Assembly (NCBI GenBank): GCA_023146255.1 | Contig: JAGLCJ010000009.1 | Coordinates: forward strand, 73,219-137,218 | DNA length: 64,000 bases | Direction of reading: 5' to 3' | Source of the DNA: Alcanivoracaceae bacterium | GTDB lineage: Bacteria > Pseudomonadota > Gammaproteobacteria > Pseudomonadales > Alcanivoracaceae | Part shown: positions 56,232 through 64,000 of the stretch, in pieces | How positions within the stretch are numbered: position 1 is the stretch's first letter | Layout: each line of letters begins with the position of its first letter | The notes under the pieces: generated by a model | What the model saw: the letters and a program-made list of their open reading frames with translations, nothing else | The model's database searches: none | Told to the model about the DNA's origin: nothing | Translations under genes and position numbers: made by a program

Positions 56232-56286
56232 CTGTAGGAGCGGCTGATCAGCCGCGAATGCCTTGCGCGGTCGGTCGACCGCCCAC
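56232..56286. repeat. REP-like hairpin element D, right end truncated
   Basis: CTGTAGGAGCGGCT-GATC-AGCCGC is intact on the left; on the right only GCGGTC-GACC-GACCGC (minus strand) remains and the terminal CTCCTACA is missing. Lies between the ATPase gene and the stop of the Omp85-like gene. Confidence 0.8.
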
Positions 56287-56289
56287 CCA

Positions 56290-57939
56290 CTAGAACTCGA
56301 GCTTGCCGACAATCACGATCTGATAATCATCAACCTGATCACGGGCCACCAGCGGCACCGCATAATCCACATGCAGCACCCGGTCGGCCCGTGATTTCGA
56401 CGAACTGAAGCGCAGACCGATCCCGGCATTGACCAGCGTTTCGCTGGTCTGGGCAATACTGTCCTGACTGTCCCAGGTACGCCCGGCATCCATGTACATC
56501 GCACCGCCGATACGAATCAGGTTGAACGGATGCCAGTCAGTAAAATGACGCCGCTCCACCGTCATGATCCAGCGCCGGTCGCCGCGCTGGGTATAAAGCG
56601 GATAGCCACGCAGAATGTCGGCGCCGCCACTGGTAAATTGCTGGTCCTGGCGAATGCCACGGGCCGCCTCGGCGCGCAGCTGGGCAAACCAGCGATCCTT
56701 GCGGGAGATGAAGTAGTAGTAACGCGCCTCGAACGCTGCCACGCTGCTGACCAGCTCGTCATCGTCCTGACGCCAGCGCCCGTCAGTGCCGAGGCTGATC
56801 CGGGTCAGATGATGATCACCGCCGCGTACGGTGTAGCTGCTGGCAAGCCCGAACAGCACTGCATCCTCGCTGCTCTCCAGAGCACGATCAGCGACACCGA
56901 CCCGCGCCGACCAGCGCAGACCAAGCGGGATATCTTCCTGTCGGTGGCTGAACGAGATATTGGTGGCACGCCAGAACTGATCACTGAGTGATTCCAGCGA
57001 CAGCCACGGATAGACCAGCCTTTCATCCGCCGGCAACACCGATGCCACATCGGTGGCATAAAAACGTTCGACATGATCGGTAAAGCCGATACGCCAGCGC
57101 CAGACCCGATCATCCCGCAGCCCCGCTGACCAGCCGGCAAACACCTGATCGAATTCGGTTTCATGACCGTACTCGTTAAGCAGGGTGTCGAGCAGTTCAA
57201 TATCCTGCTGCTGGCGCTGCCGACGCCAGACACCACCACTGCTCCAGCGGCTGTCCAGCTGATAAAACGGCTTCAGCACATCCACCAGCCGCAAGTCGCC
57301 ATCAGTGCTATCGATGTAGGCGGCGGTGATGCTGACATGCTGACGAAACAGATCCGTCGCCGACCACCAGGTGGCAATACTGTCGCGCTCCGGATTGGTC
57401 GACCAGGCCACGCTGATACTCTGCCCGGAACCAAAGGCATTGTCATAACTGAACCCGGCCGACGCAGTGTCTTCACCACCCTGTCGTGATGCCGACGCGA
57501 TCGGCGTCAAGGTCCAGACATCACGCACCACCACCAGCAGATTGATGTGATCGGCGCAGACCTCACCGGGCAGGATCATGGCATCCGCGAAATAGGTTTT
57601 CTCTCGCAACAGGCGCTCGTTTTCTTCCACCGACAGCGGCTCCAGCGGCTCGCCAGTACGCAGCGTTAACTGCCGACGGACAGTGCCCTCATGGGTGCGA
57701 AAATGAATGCGGTTGGCGGTGCGGTACAGCCAGAGATCCTCGTCCGGGTTATCGGTGTCAAATACCGGCAACACCACGATACGGATCTCGCCAACAGGCA
57801 ATCTGGCATATTCGGAAAAATCAACCGAGGCGCGGGTCTGGACAAACCGGAACAGAGCCCGGTCTTCAGGGGAAAAAAGCGTGCGGCATTCCTGCGCCAG
57901 CGCGGCAGGCGAAACCAGCAACAACAACAGCCATCGCAT
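56290..57939 (-). CDS. Omp85/BamA-superfamily outer-membrane protein
   Basis: Encodes 549 residues. Signal peptide about 1-16 (LLLLLVSPAALAQ), a periplasmic part of about 130 residues with one POTRA-like unit (VRRQLTLRTGEPL to KTYFADAMI), then an outer-membrane beta barrel ending in Phe (VGKLEF). The barrel contains GADILRGYPL, the position of the conserved VRGF-type motif of Omp85 proteins. BamA has five POTRA units, so this short relative resembles single-partner secretion or lipid-related Omp85 members rather than BamA. A GTG at 57951 is an alternative start. Cargo unknown. It ends 4 bases from REP element D. Confidence 0.82.
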   Translation of the reverse strand: MRWLLLLLVSPAALAQECRTLFSPEDRALFRFVQTRASVDFSEYARLPVGEIRIVVLPVFDTDNPDEDLWLYRTANRIHFRTHEGTVRRQLTLRTGEPLEPLSVEENERLLREKTYFADAMILPGEVCADHINLLVVVRDVWTLTPIASASRQGGEDTASAGFSYDNAFGSGQSISVAWSTNPERDSIATWWSATDLFRQHVSITAAYIDSTDGDLRLVDVLKPFYQLDSRWSSGGVWRRQRQQQDIELLDTLLNEYGHETEFDQVFAGWSAGLRDDRVWRWRIGFTDHVERFYATDVASVLPADERLVYPWLSLESLSDQFWRATNISFSHRQEDIPLGLRWSARVGVADRALESSEDAVLFGLASSYTVRGGDHHLTRISLGTDGRWRQDDDELVSSVAAFEARYYYFISRKDRWFAQLRAEAARGIRQDQQFTSGGADILRGYPLYTQRGDRRWIMTVERRHFTDWHPFNLIRIGGAMYMDAGRTWDSQDSIAQTSETLVNAGIGLRFSSSKSRADRVLHVDYAVPLVARDQVDDYQIVIVGKLEF

Positions 57940-58111
57940 CAGCCCGCGCACTCAGCACTGCTCCCTGTGTAACCCGGCGGATCCGGTTTGAACTGCTGGC
58001 GCCGGGACTTCCTGCTGCATCATTTCTCCGGGATCATCCTGAAGTGCCTGCCGATAGGCCCCATGGTATCCGTGCCCGGCAGACCAGGTCGACACCGCTG
58101 TCACAATCCGT

Positions 58112-58933
58112 TTAGTCCGCGCCAGACGGCCCCAGTTCACGTAACAGCATCGCCTGCTTGCGCGGCAGCCCCCAGCGGTAACCCCCGAGCACCCCGGTTT
58201 CACGAATGACCCGGTGACAGGGAATCAGCACCGCCACCGGATTGGCCCCCACCGCCTGCCCCACCGCCCGGGCCGCACCGGCCCGCCCGCTTTGTGCGGC
58301 CAGCCGGGCATAGCTGGTCAACTGCCCGGCGCGGGTCTCCAGCAGCGCCCGCCACACGCTGATCTGGAAGTTGGTGCCCTGCACATGCAGCGGCCAACGC
58401 GGCTCGCCAGCGTGCCCGGCCAGCGCCTCTGCCACCGCCCCGGTGCGCGCCGCGTCCAGACGAACCTCGGCCGCCGGCCAGCGCGCTCCGACCAGCTCCA
58501 CTGCGTCCTGATCGGCAGCGGCGATAAAGTCGAGTGCGCAAATGCCGCGGGGCGTCATGGCAATCAGTGCCGGGCCATACAGGGTGTCGTGGATAGCAGT
58601 ATCGATCACCAGCCCGGCACCGCCGCCACGCACTTCTCCGGGTGTCATCGCCTCCAGCGACACGAAATGATCATGCAGCCGCGAACCGCTGCTCAGGCCA
58701 ACCGACTCGGACACCGCCAGCAGCGGCTGATCGGCCAGCAACGCACGGGCCCGCTGCACCGTCAGCAGCTGCAGGAACTGCTTCGGTGTCACCCCGGCCC
58801 AGCGGCGGAACAGACGCTGCAGATAAAACGGACTGAGGCCAAGGTGATCGGACAGCTGCGCCAGTGACGGCTGCTGTTCAGCGTGCTCGTTCAGAAACCG
58901 GATGGCCCGGGCTATGCGATCAAAATCCGACAT
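58112..58933 (-). CDS. Ada-like AraC-HTH fused to O6-methylguanine methyltransferase
   Basis: Encodes 273 residues: an AraC HTH pair (LAQLSDHLGLSPFYLQRLFR, about 28-110) and an MGMT domain with the active-site Cys in VLIPCHRVIRETG (about residue 240). It lacks the N-terminal zinc domain of E. coli Ada, so the methylphosphotriester sensing Cys is absent; proteins of this shape are common in proteobacteria. It repairs O6-methylguanine by taking the methyl group. The GTG at 58945 is in frame, but the ATG at 58933 follows GGGAG at good spacing. A second, Cys-less MGMT-fold protein is at 29171-29491. Confidence 0.9.
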   Translation of the reverse strand: MSDFDRIARAIRFLNEHAEQQPSLAQLSDHLGLSPFYLQRLFRRWAGVTPKQFLQLLTVQRARALLADQPLLAVSESVGLSSGSRLHDHFVSLEAMTPGEVRGGGAGLVIDTAIHDTLYGPALIAMTPRGICALDFIAAADQDAVELVGARWPAAEVRLDAARTGAVAEALAGHAGEPRWPLHVQGTNFQISVWRALLETRAGQLTSYARLAAQSGRAGAARAVGQAVGANPVAVLIPCHRVIRETGVLGGYRWGLPRKQAMLLRELGPSGAD

Positions 58934-59007
58934 CGGAACTCCCACTGGGCAGGAATCAGCGGATTGTGCGAGAAATTGATATCAACGGCGACCCGGATCT
59001 TGCCCGT

Positions 59008-60828
59008 TCAGCCGCGTGCCGGCAGGGTCAGCTGTAACCGGAAGCAGGTGCCCGTGGGCAGCCGGTTCTGCCAGCTGACCCGGGCGCCGATCTCCCCGGC
59101 ACGAAAGCGGATATTGCCAAGCCCGGCACCGCGCCACTCGGATTCCGCCGGCATACCGCGGCCGTTATCCATGACCGTGATGGTCAGATTGTCATGATCC
59201 AGCGCGCAGTCGAGTTCAACGGCACCACGACCGACATGCTTGATAATGTTACTGGTCACCTCGCGCAGGATACGGCTCAACTGATAGCCCAGTGCCGGAT
59301 CAATCTCCCGCTCCGGCAAGGTCTCCACGCCGGCTTGCCGGAAGGCAATATCCGCGCCCACCAGCCGGACCTCCATTTCCGTGACGATCGCCGTCATCAG
59401 CGCCGACAGCTGCCGATACTCGTAGCGGCTTTGCGACACCGCCTCGCGCAATGACGCCAGTGCCTCGCGCGCCAGCTCGGTTTGCCGGCCGCTGGCCTGA
59501 GCATGAAGAATCGACACCAGCTTGGCGCCGACATCATCATGCAGATCGCGATAGATGTTCTGCCGCTCCTGCTGCGCGGTGGTGTAAAGCTCCAGCGCCC
59601 GGTTCTCGGCATAGCTGCGCTCCAGCGACGCAGACACCTCACGCACCCGCGCCTCAAGCTGGGCATTGAGCCGCTCGCTATCATCCAGCGCTTCGACAAA
59701 GGTGCGGATCAGGTAGGCAAACATCAGCACCAGCAATATGCCAAAGCCATACTGCATCCAGGTGCCCTCCGGCAACTTGCCAGGCGCCTGCACCGCCAAC
59801 CAGAACGCATGGATATCGTGGGCCACCAGTGCCGCAATCAACAGAAACCCGGGCATAAACCAGAGCATGCCCCGGCTCTGGCTACGCAGCGCCCGTACCG
59901 CACCGATGGCCAGCAGATAAAGCACCAGCGCCAGATGCACACCATGGGCCAGCGTCATCACCAGCGCATGGTCCCTGATATCCATGCTGAACAACGCCAC
60001 GCCCGACCCCAACACCGCCAGTACCGCCAGACGTTTTAGCCGTGGCGCATCAAGCTGCATCAGGTGGTACAGAAACATGAACAGGAAAAAGCCGGCCAGG
60101 TCGACACAGTAATAAGAGAAACGCAGCCAGCTGCCGTGCGGCAACGGTGCAAATGGCGAAGCCATGTAAAACATCACCACCGCCCAGCTCAGACACAACA
60201 AGGCAAAGTGCAGATACAGGGGGTCTTCACGGCGCAGCAGCCAGATAAAAAAAGTAAACCCGCCCATGATCAGGCAGGCAATCATGCTCCACTCGGCAAC
60301 GGTCACCTGCTGGAACGTCTTGGCCCGGTGCAGCTCGGCAAGCTCCAGAGCATCGCCGAAAACCAGCGCAGACAACATCGCGTTGGGCTCACCGCTGCGA
60401 ATACTGACCAGTAATTCATTGCCGTGGTCACGCCACAACGGCGCCGGAATCGCCTGATAGTAAGGCTGGTTCCAGCCGGTGGATTCCAGCCCGTCGGCAC
60501 GGGTGGTTCCGCCTATGCGTGTACCGTTCAGGAACAGCTCCAGATCAAACACATGATTCTGAATAAACAGGGCTCCGCGATGCGGCTCCGGGACAGCGTC
60601 AGGATCCAGCCGGAACCAGAACTGGCCGAGGGCCTCGTCCGGCGTGCCGGAGAATGGCAGCGTCACCGGCTGCCAGAGGTCGGACACTGGCGGAGTAGCA
60701 GAGCGCTGCTGCGCAAAGGCGATCTCGCCACTGGCGAGTCTGGTGAAATCCATCTCGCTGGCCGCCACCTGAACGGCCAGCGCGCCCGGCAAGGTCAAAA
60801 CAAAAAGCAGCACAAGGCAGCGGAACAT
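59008..60828 (-). CDS. 7TMR-DISM sensor histidine kinase (NarX-type catalytic part)
   Basis: Encodes 606 residues. Signal peptide (about 1-18), an extracytoplasmic DISMED2-type beta domain (about 25-175), seven membrane helices (about 185-385), a coiled coil and a catalytic part with phospho-acceptor His in RQNIYRDLHDDVGAKLV, typical of NarX/LuxR-partner kinases, and HATPase features REVTSNIIKH and MDNGRGMP. Its response regulator should be a LuxR/NarL-type protein, but none is encoded in the window. Extracellular carbohydrate or lipid ligands are known for some DISM receptors; the ligand here is unknown. Confidence 0.92.
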   Translation of the reverse strand: MFRCLVLLFVLTLPGALAVQVAASEMDFTRLASGEIAFAQQRSATPPVSDLWQPVTLPFSGTPDEALGQFWFRLDPDAVPEPHRGALFIQNHVFDLELFLNGTRIGGTTRADGLESTGWNQPYYQAIPAPLWRDHGNELLVSIRSGEPNAMLSALVFGDALELAELHRAKTFQQVTVAEWSMIACLIMGGFTFFIWLLRREDPLYLHFALLCLSWAVVMFYMASPFAPLPHGSWLRFSYYCVDLAGFFLFMFLYHLMQLDAPRLKRLAVLAVLGSGVALFSMDIRDHALVMTLAHGVHLALVLYLLAIGAVRALRSQSRGMLWFMPGFLLIAALVAHDIHAFWLAVQAPGKLPEGTWMQYGFGILLVLMFAYLIRTFVEALDDSERLNAQLEARVREVSASLERSYAENRALELYTTAQQERQNIYRDLHDDVGAKLVSILHAQASGRQTELAREALASLREAVSQSRYEYRQLSALMTAIVTEMEVRLVGADIAFRQAGVETLPEREIDPALGYQLSRILREVTSNIIKHVGRGAVELDCALDHDNLTITVMDNGRGMPAESEWRGAGLGNIRFRAGEIGARVSWQNRLPTGTCFRLQLTLPARG

Positions 60829-61022
60829 GATGGCCAGCCGGGATCGAAGACAAAATGCACCTTAACCGCTGCGCCAGAGGGTAACAATACATTGAGCCGG
60901 CAGCGCAACATCAGCAGCAATCGCGGCTGCTGCCAGAAGCAGGGACAGTAAAGCAGGGTAAACACGGGAAAGTGGGCGCCATTTAAGCAGGCCCCAGGGG
61001 CAAACAGTCAATTTTGATGACA

Positions 61023-61448
61023 CTACACCACGCATTTCCCGGCTGTAGTTCCTTTCTCGACACCGCGCTCGACAAGCGCGAGAACATCCGCATTATTCAC
61101 TGTCGACAAGAGCTTCTCCACCAGCTTGTCCACCACAAAGGGCGAGGAATGGTCGACCAGACAACCGTAAGCGTTGGCAATATGGCCCTCCACATCCGCC
61201 ACTGCAGCCGGATCATTAAGGTCTACATTCAAGGCGCCCTGAACCGACTGGAGCAAAGCATTGGCTCGCTCCGTGGCGGCTCCGAACTGCTCTATGTTCA
61301 GATTCTCCGGATCCAGCAAGGCCAGGTTTTCCTGAACGCTATCAATGACCTGATTGGCCGCTTCCTGCGCTTTACTGATCGCCACAGACGCGTCCTCACA
61401 ACCGGACAGAAGCACTGCGAACGCCATTACCACCATGTAACGTTTCAC
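61023..61448 (-). CDS. Small predicted lipoprotein, unknown function
   Basis: Encodes 141 residues. The start is taken as GTG at 61448 (KRYMVVMAFAVLLSGC), with AAGGG about 8 bases upstream; the lipobox LLSGC gives lipid Cys at about 17. The mature part is mostly helical, acidic, with long alternating hydrophobic stretches (VDKLVEKLLSTVNNADVLAL) and two Cys near the C-terminal half. Neighbours are the 7TM kinase and a Sel1-type protein, divergent from the latter. Family not recognised. Confidence 0.75.
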   Translation of the reverse strand: MKRYMVVMAFAVLLSGCEDASVAISKAQEAANQVIDSVQENLALLDPENLNIEQFGAATERANALLQSVQGALNVDLNDPAAVADVEGHIANAYGCLVDHSSPFVVDKLVEKLLSTVNNADVLALVERGVEKGTTAGKCVV

Positions 61449-61623
61449 GTGAATACCCTTTTTGGCTGGCCGGATGATTGTCAAATACCAGCCAATCTAG
61501 CACCTGGTGGTGAAGCGCGGATGAAGACCGATAGCTCCGCCCCGGAAAGCTCCTTTCCGCGATTGTTAACTTCCCGCGGCGAGCATAGGCTAATCCATGG
61601 ACTTATCACTGGGGAAAGTGGAC

Positions 61624-63519
61624 ATGACATGGAAAACAGGTTTGGTCGTGGCGCTGGTCGCCGTCAATCTTTCCCTCGTCGGGCAAGCTGCCCACGCAGA
61701 GACATCGGCGAAGGATGTGCGCGCAGACAGCGAGGCATGCTATGCAAATAATGACGGAGCGGCCTGCGAGCGTGCTTATGATGGGCTAACCGAGCTATCC
61801 AAAAGTGCAAGGAAGAAAAAAGCCGCAGCGATGCTTGTTGAGCAAAATCGCCTGGCTGATGTCGGATGCGCCGCAAATAATGGCTGGCTCTGCAATGCCA
61901 TTGGCGACAGTTATCGCAAAGGCAGTGATGGTCGCTCTCAGGATTACGCGGCCGCGCTGAGCTATTATGACAAGGCCTGCAGCATTGAATTCTGGACCGG
62001 CTGCGCACGCGGCGCGGTGGCACGCGAACTCGGAGAAGGAACGCCACGCGACATCGAGGCCGCACGCGCGCTCTATCTGAAAAGCTGTGCCGGCAAGTCA
62101 CTCAACGGCTGCACCTGGTATGCCGACTTCCTGCTCGCTGAGGCAGCGCGCGCCGAAACCAGCACCCAAAACGCGGAACAGGCCGCGGCGCGTTGTGCCG
62201 ACACCGCACTGCACGGGCCGTCGTGCCTTGCCGCCGGGGTTGGCTATTATCTCGGCATTAACGGCGTTGACCGCGATGCCGACAAAGCCAAGCAGTACTT
62301 CAGCAAGGGCTGTGGCCGTGCGCGATATGCCGCCTCCTGCTATATGAGTGGGCTGAGAGCGTTCAGCAGTGCCGAAACGCTCGACTGGCGCGACGCCACC
62401 AACAAGACTGGCGCGGGGTTACTCGAAAATGGTTGCAAGCTGGGGGATGCCCGCGCATGCGAGTTCCTGTTCTATGCTGGCCAGCCCCACGCCTGGAACA
62501 ACGAGTGGTATCTGACCCTCGGCCACTATGGTCGCTGCCGCGACAACCCGACCCAGAAGGATTGTGACATTGCTGGAGACACGCTGTGGAGCGGCACGTA
62601 CCCCGGGCCAAACGGGCCGGTCAAGATCGGCGGCACCGACCATGCCATGGCGTACGAGAGCCTTCTGACCGATTGTCGCCTGTTCAACTCTCGCTGCATC
62701 GAAGTCGCGGATCGCCATCTGCAAAGTCAGGCCAAGGCGTCAATGCCTTCCCCGAATCTCGCCATCGGCATTCTGGAATCGTCGTGCGAACGAGGTAATG
62801 ACGCAGCCTGCGCGCGCAAGGATGCGGTGGTAGCCGAAACCGGCGGAGTGGTGGGCAGCTATATCGACCCGATGCTGCCGCTGGACGAACGCTTTCTGTT
62901 GGCACGATTTGATATGGAAAGCGGCGATTTACAACGCGGGCGCGAGACCATGCAGTGGCTGGCAGCGCTCGGCCATACCGGTGCCGAGATGGAGCTGGCG
63001 CTGGCCTATGAAGCCGGTCTTCCAGTCGAACCCAAACCGACTGCCGAGCGCCCTGGCGCCCGCTTCCCACCCGACCGGAAGGATGCGATGTGGGAATTAT
63101 TCGAAAGCGCCGCGAGCAAAGGGGTGGCCGATGCCGCAATCCGGATTGCATACCAGAAATTGCGCGCCAACCAGATGACCGGTGTCATGAGCTATCCGCA
63201 AGCAATTGGCCGTGCACTTTATCTTGGCGCTAACGGAGCGCAGGAACTGGATGATGCGGTCAAGGCGAATCAGAAGGAGCGCGCGGAGGCCAGTCATCGC
63301 GCCATGGTGGCGATGAACAACCGCAACATCGAAGCACGCGACAATATGGACCGCCAGACAGTACAACGCGCGTGGGACCAGTATGCCCAGCGGCAAAAGG
63401 AGCAAGCCGAACTCGAAGGTGGCCAAGTCTGCGGAACGGTGTACGGACCTGGCAATTCCACCTACCGAACCTGTATGTCACGCAAGACTGCCAACAAATA
63501 TTATCGCGGTAATTATTGA
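61624..63519 (+). CDS. Exported Sel1-repeat, cysteine-rich protein
   Basis: Encodes 631 residues with a signal peptide ending AAHAE (about 25). The body contains Sel1-like repeats (ALSYYDKACSIEFWTGCARG, AARALYLKSCAGKSLNGCTW) carrying regularly spaced Cys, which suggests disulfide-linked helical pairs as in Helicobacter cysteine-rich proteins. The last 80 residues are charged and helical, ending with a short Cys-containing tail (GGQVCGTVYGPGNSTYRTC). A GGGGAAAG ribosome site supports the ATG at 61624 rather than 61597. SLR proteins act as scaffolds in many pathways; no partner is evident here. Periplasmic location predicted. Confidence 0.82.
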   Translation: MTWKTGLVVALVAVNLSLVGQAAHAETSAKDVRADSEACYANNDGAACERAYDGLTELSKSARKKKAAAMLVEQNRLADVGCAANNGWLCNAIGDSYRKGSDGRSQDYAAALSYYDKACSIEFWTGCARGAVARELGEGTPRDIEAARALYLKSCAGKSLNGCTWYADFLLAEAARAETSTQNAEQAAARCADTALHGPSCLAAGVGYYLGINGVDRDADKAKQYFSKGCGRARYAASCYMSGLRAFSSAETLDWRDATNKTGAGLLENGCKLGDARACEFLFYAGQPHAWNNEWYLTLGHYGRCRDNPTQKDCDIAGDTLWSGTYPGPNGPVKIGGTDHAMAYESLLTDCRLFNSRCIEVADRHLQSQAKASMPSPNLAIGILESSCERGNDAACARKDAVVAETGGVVGSYIDPMLPLDERFLLARFDMESGDLQRGRETMQWLAALGHTGAEMELALAYEAGLPVEPKPTAERPGARFPPDRKDAMWELFESAASKGVADAAIRIAYQKLRANQMTGVMSYPQAIGRALYLGANGAQELDDAVKANQKERAEASHRAMVAMNNRNIEARDNMDRQTVQRAWDQYAQRQKEQAELEGGQVCGTVYGPGNSTYRTCMSRKTANKYYRGNY

Positions 63520-63553
63520 ATGAGTGAAAAGGCAATAAGAACAAACATAATCA

Positions 63554-63621
63554 TGTAGCCCCCGATTTCGTGGACATCTTCTCGGTTAGGAGATGGTGTC
63601 CGCTAAATCGGGGGAACTACA
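63554..63621. mobile_element. 68-bp palindromic IS-end relic (MITE-like)
   Basis: TGTAGCCCCCGATTTCGTGG and onward on the left face TGTAGTTCCCCCGATTTAGC and onward on the minus strand of the right end. The two ends are near-identical inverted repeats with only about 16 bases between, like two fused insertion-sequence termini without a transposase. A similar end is at 63976-64000. Confidence 0.65.
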
Positions 63622-63641
63622 TTATCCGGTGCAGCTGATTG

Positions 63642-63941
63642 TTAGGGCCAAAGATTGCCGAGGTCTACATCTGGAGATCTTGGGTTCTCTATAATTGAAA
63701 CTAAAGCACCACGGCATTCCGTTACAATATCAATTTTCGGCCTTCGCCAGCTACCTGGGAAAAAAACTCCTTCTTCGAAATCTCCGGATACGGATATTAT
63801 TTTCCCTACCCTGTTCGTATCACGTTCAATTAATTTTATGAAACAAACCTCGTCATCTTGGGCAACGCCGTGAATGCGCATCGTCCCATCACAGCCCGCT
63901 AGGGGAATAATCATAACCAGAAGCTTCAGTTCTCGGATCAT
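63642..63941 (-). CDS. Small predicted lipoprotein
   Basis: Encodes 99 residues. The N-terminal KLLVMIIPLAGC is a lipobox (Cys about 17). The mature chain is short, mixed beta in character, with two Cys (EVCFIKL and TECRGALV) that could pair. No ribosome site is clear before the ATG. Its coding DNA is visibly more AT-rich than the rest of the window and it lies between two IS-end-like sequences, so acquisition by transfer is likely. No family recognised. Confidence 0.65.
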   Translation of the reverse strand: MIRELKLLVMIIPLAGCDGTMRIHGVAQDDEVCFIKLIERDTNRVGKIISVSGDFEEGVFFPGSWRRPKIDIVTECRGALVSIIENPRSPDVDLGNLWP

Positions 63942-63975
63942 TCGTTGCGCGCCCTAACGCGTTACTCAACCGGCG

Positions 63976-64000
63976 TGATCTGCTACCACTTTCGTGGACA
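63976..64000 (+). mobile_element. Possible insertion-sequence terminus at window edge
   Basis: TGATCTGCTACCACTTTCGTGGACA shares the TTTCGTGGACA end with the 63554 element and stops at the window boundary. An IS may continue beyond it; not provable here. Confidence 0.4.

Overview
The window is chromosomal DNA of a GC-rich gammaproteobacterium. The basis is gene content: a Pseudomonas-type NrdA with two ATP cones, a desCB/desT desaturase locus, an sdsA alkyl sulfatase beside a LysR gene, mnmH with a selenium-type ABC transporter, ampG, RstAB-like and groESL genes, plus GTAGGAG-type REP hairpins. The fatty-acid and alkyl-sulfate genes would suit a lipid- or hydrocarbon-using relative of Alcanivorax, Pseudomonas or Marinobacter. 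That placement is inference; no rRNA or tRNA gene is present to settle it.

Layout. 0.2-3 kb: divergent response regulator and PAS histidine kinase. 3-13 kb: lipid metabolism (FadI-like thiolase divergent from a long FabG-like reductase, a secreted alkyl sulfatase divergent from its LysR neighbour, an AraC regulator divergent from a MaoC dehydratase), with an unknown cysteine-motif protein and a CvfB-like RNA-binding protein between. 13-17.6 kb: desC-desB-small ORF-MBL operon divergent from a TetR regulator. 17.6-21.8 kb: mnmH followed by a three-gene ABC importer, probably a selenium uptake and tRNA selenation unit. 21.9-27.7 kb: an aspartoacylase-like protein, then a cobalamin riboswitch-btuB-pduO operon, panE and a receiver protein with a degenerate GGDEF domain. 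27.9-33.5 kb: ampG, an alkyltransferase-like protein, an SDR, groESL with a sigma32-like promoter and a CIRCE-like operator, and a lipocalin. 33.5-40.2 kb: two overlapping diguanylate cyclase genes with a CRP/Vfr-like site upstream, glpK and an RstAB-like pair. 40.3-45.1 kb: nrdAB with NrdR-like boxes and a DnaA box. 45.1-50.4 kb: structured repeats, a small acidic ORF, a ThDP enzyme with an aldehyde dehydrogenase, and an SDR. 50.3-61 kb: Na/Pi cotransporter, beta-CASP hydrolase, P-type ATPase, Omp85-like protein, Ada-like protein and a 7TM histidine kinase. 61-64 kb: a less conserved tail with two small lipoproteins, a Sel1-type cysteine-rich secreted protein and IS-end remnants.

The most unusual material is non-coding. 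Four intergenic elements (R1 30.5 kb, R2 and R3 45.2-45.5 kb, R4 49.3 kb) share a core related to CTACAGGGACGTATT and a GGCAGTGAAC border. Their arms differ between copies but are complementary within a copy; the two best have exactly 31 bp of perfect stem each. Separately, four paired REP elements show compensated stem changes and always combine one GACC-loop with one GATC-loop hairpin. Two genes use the TAG inside a REP element as their stop codon.
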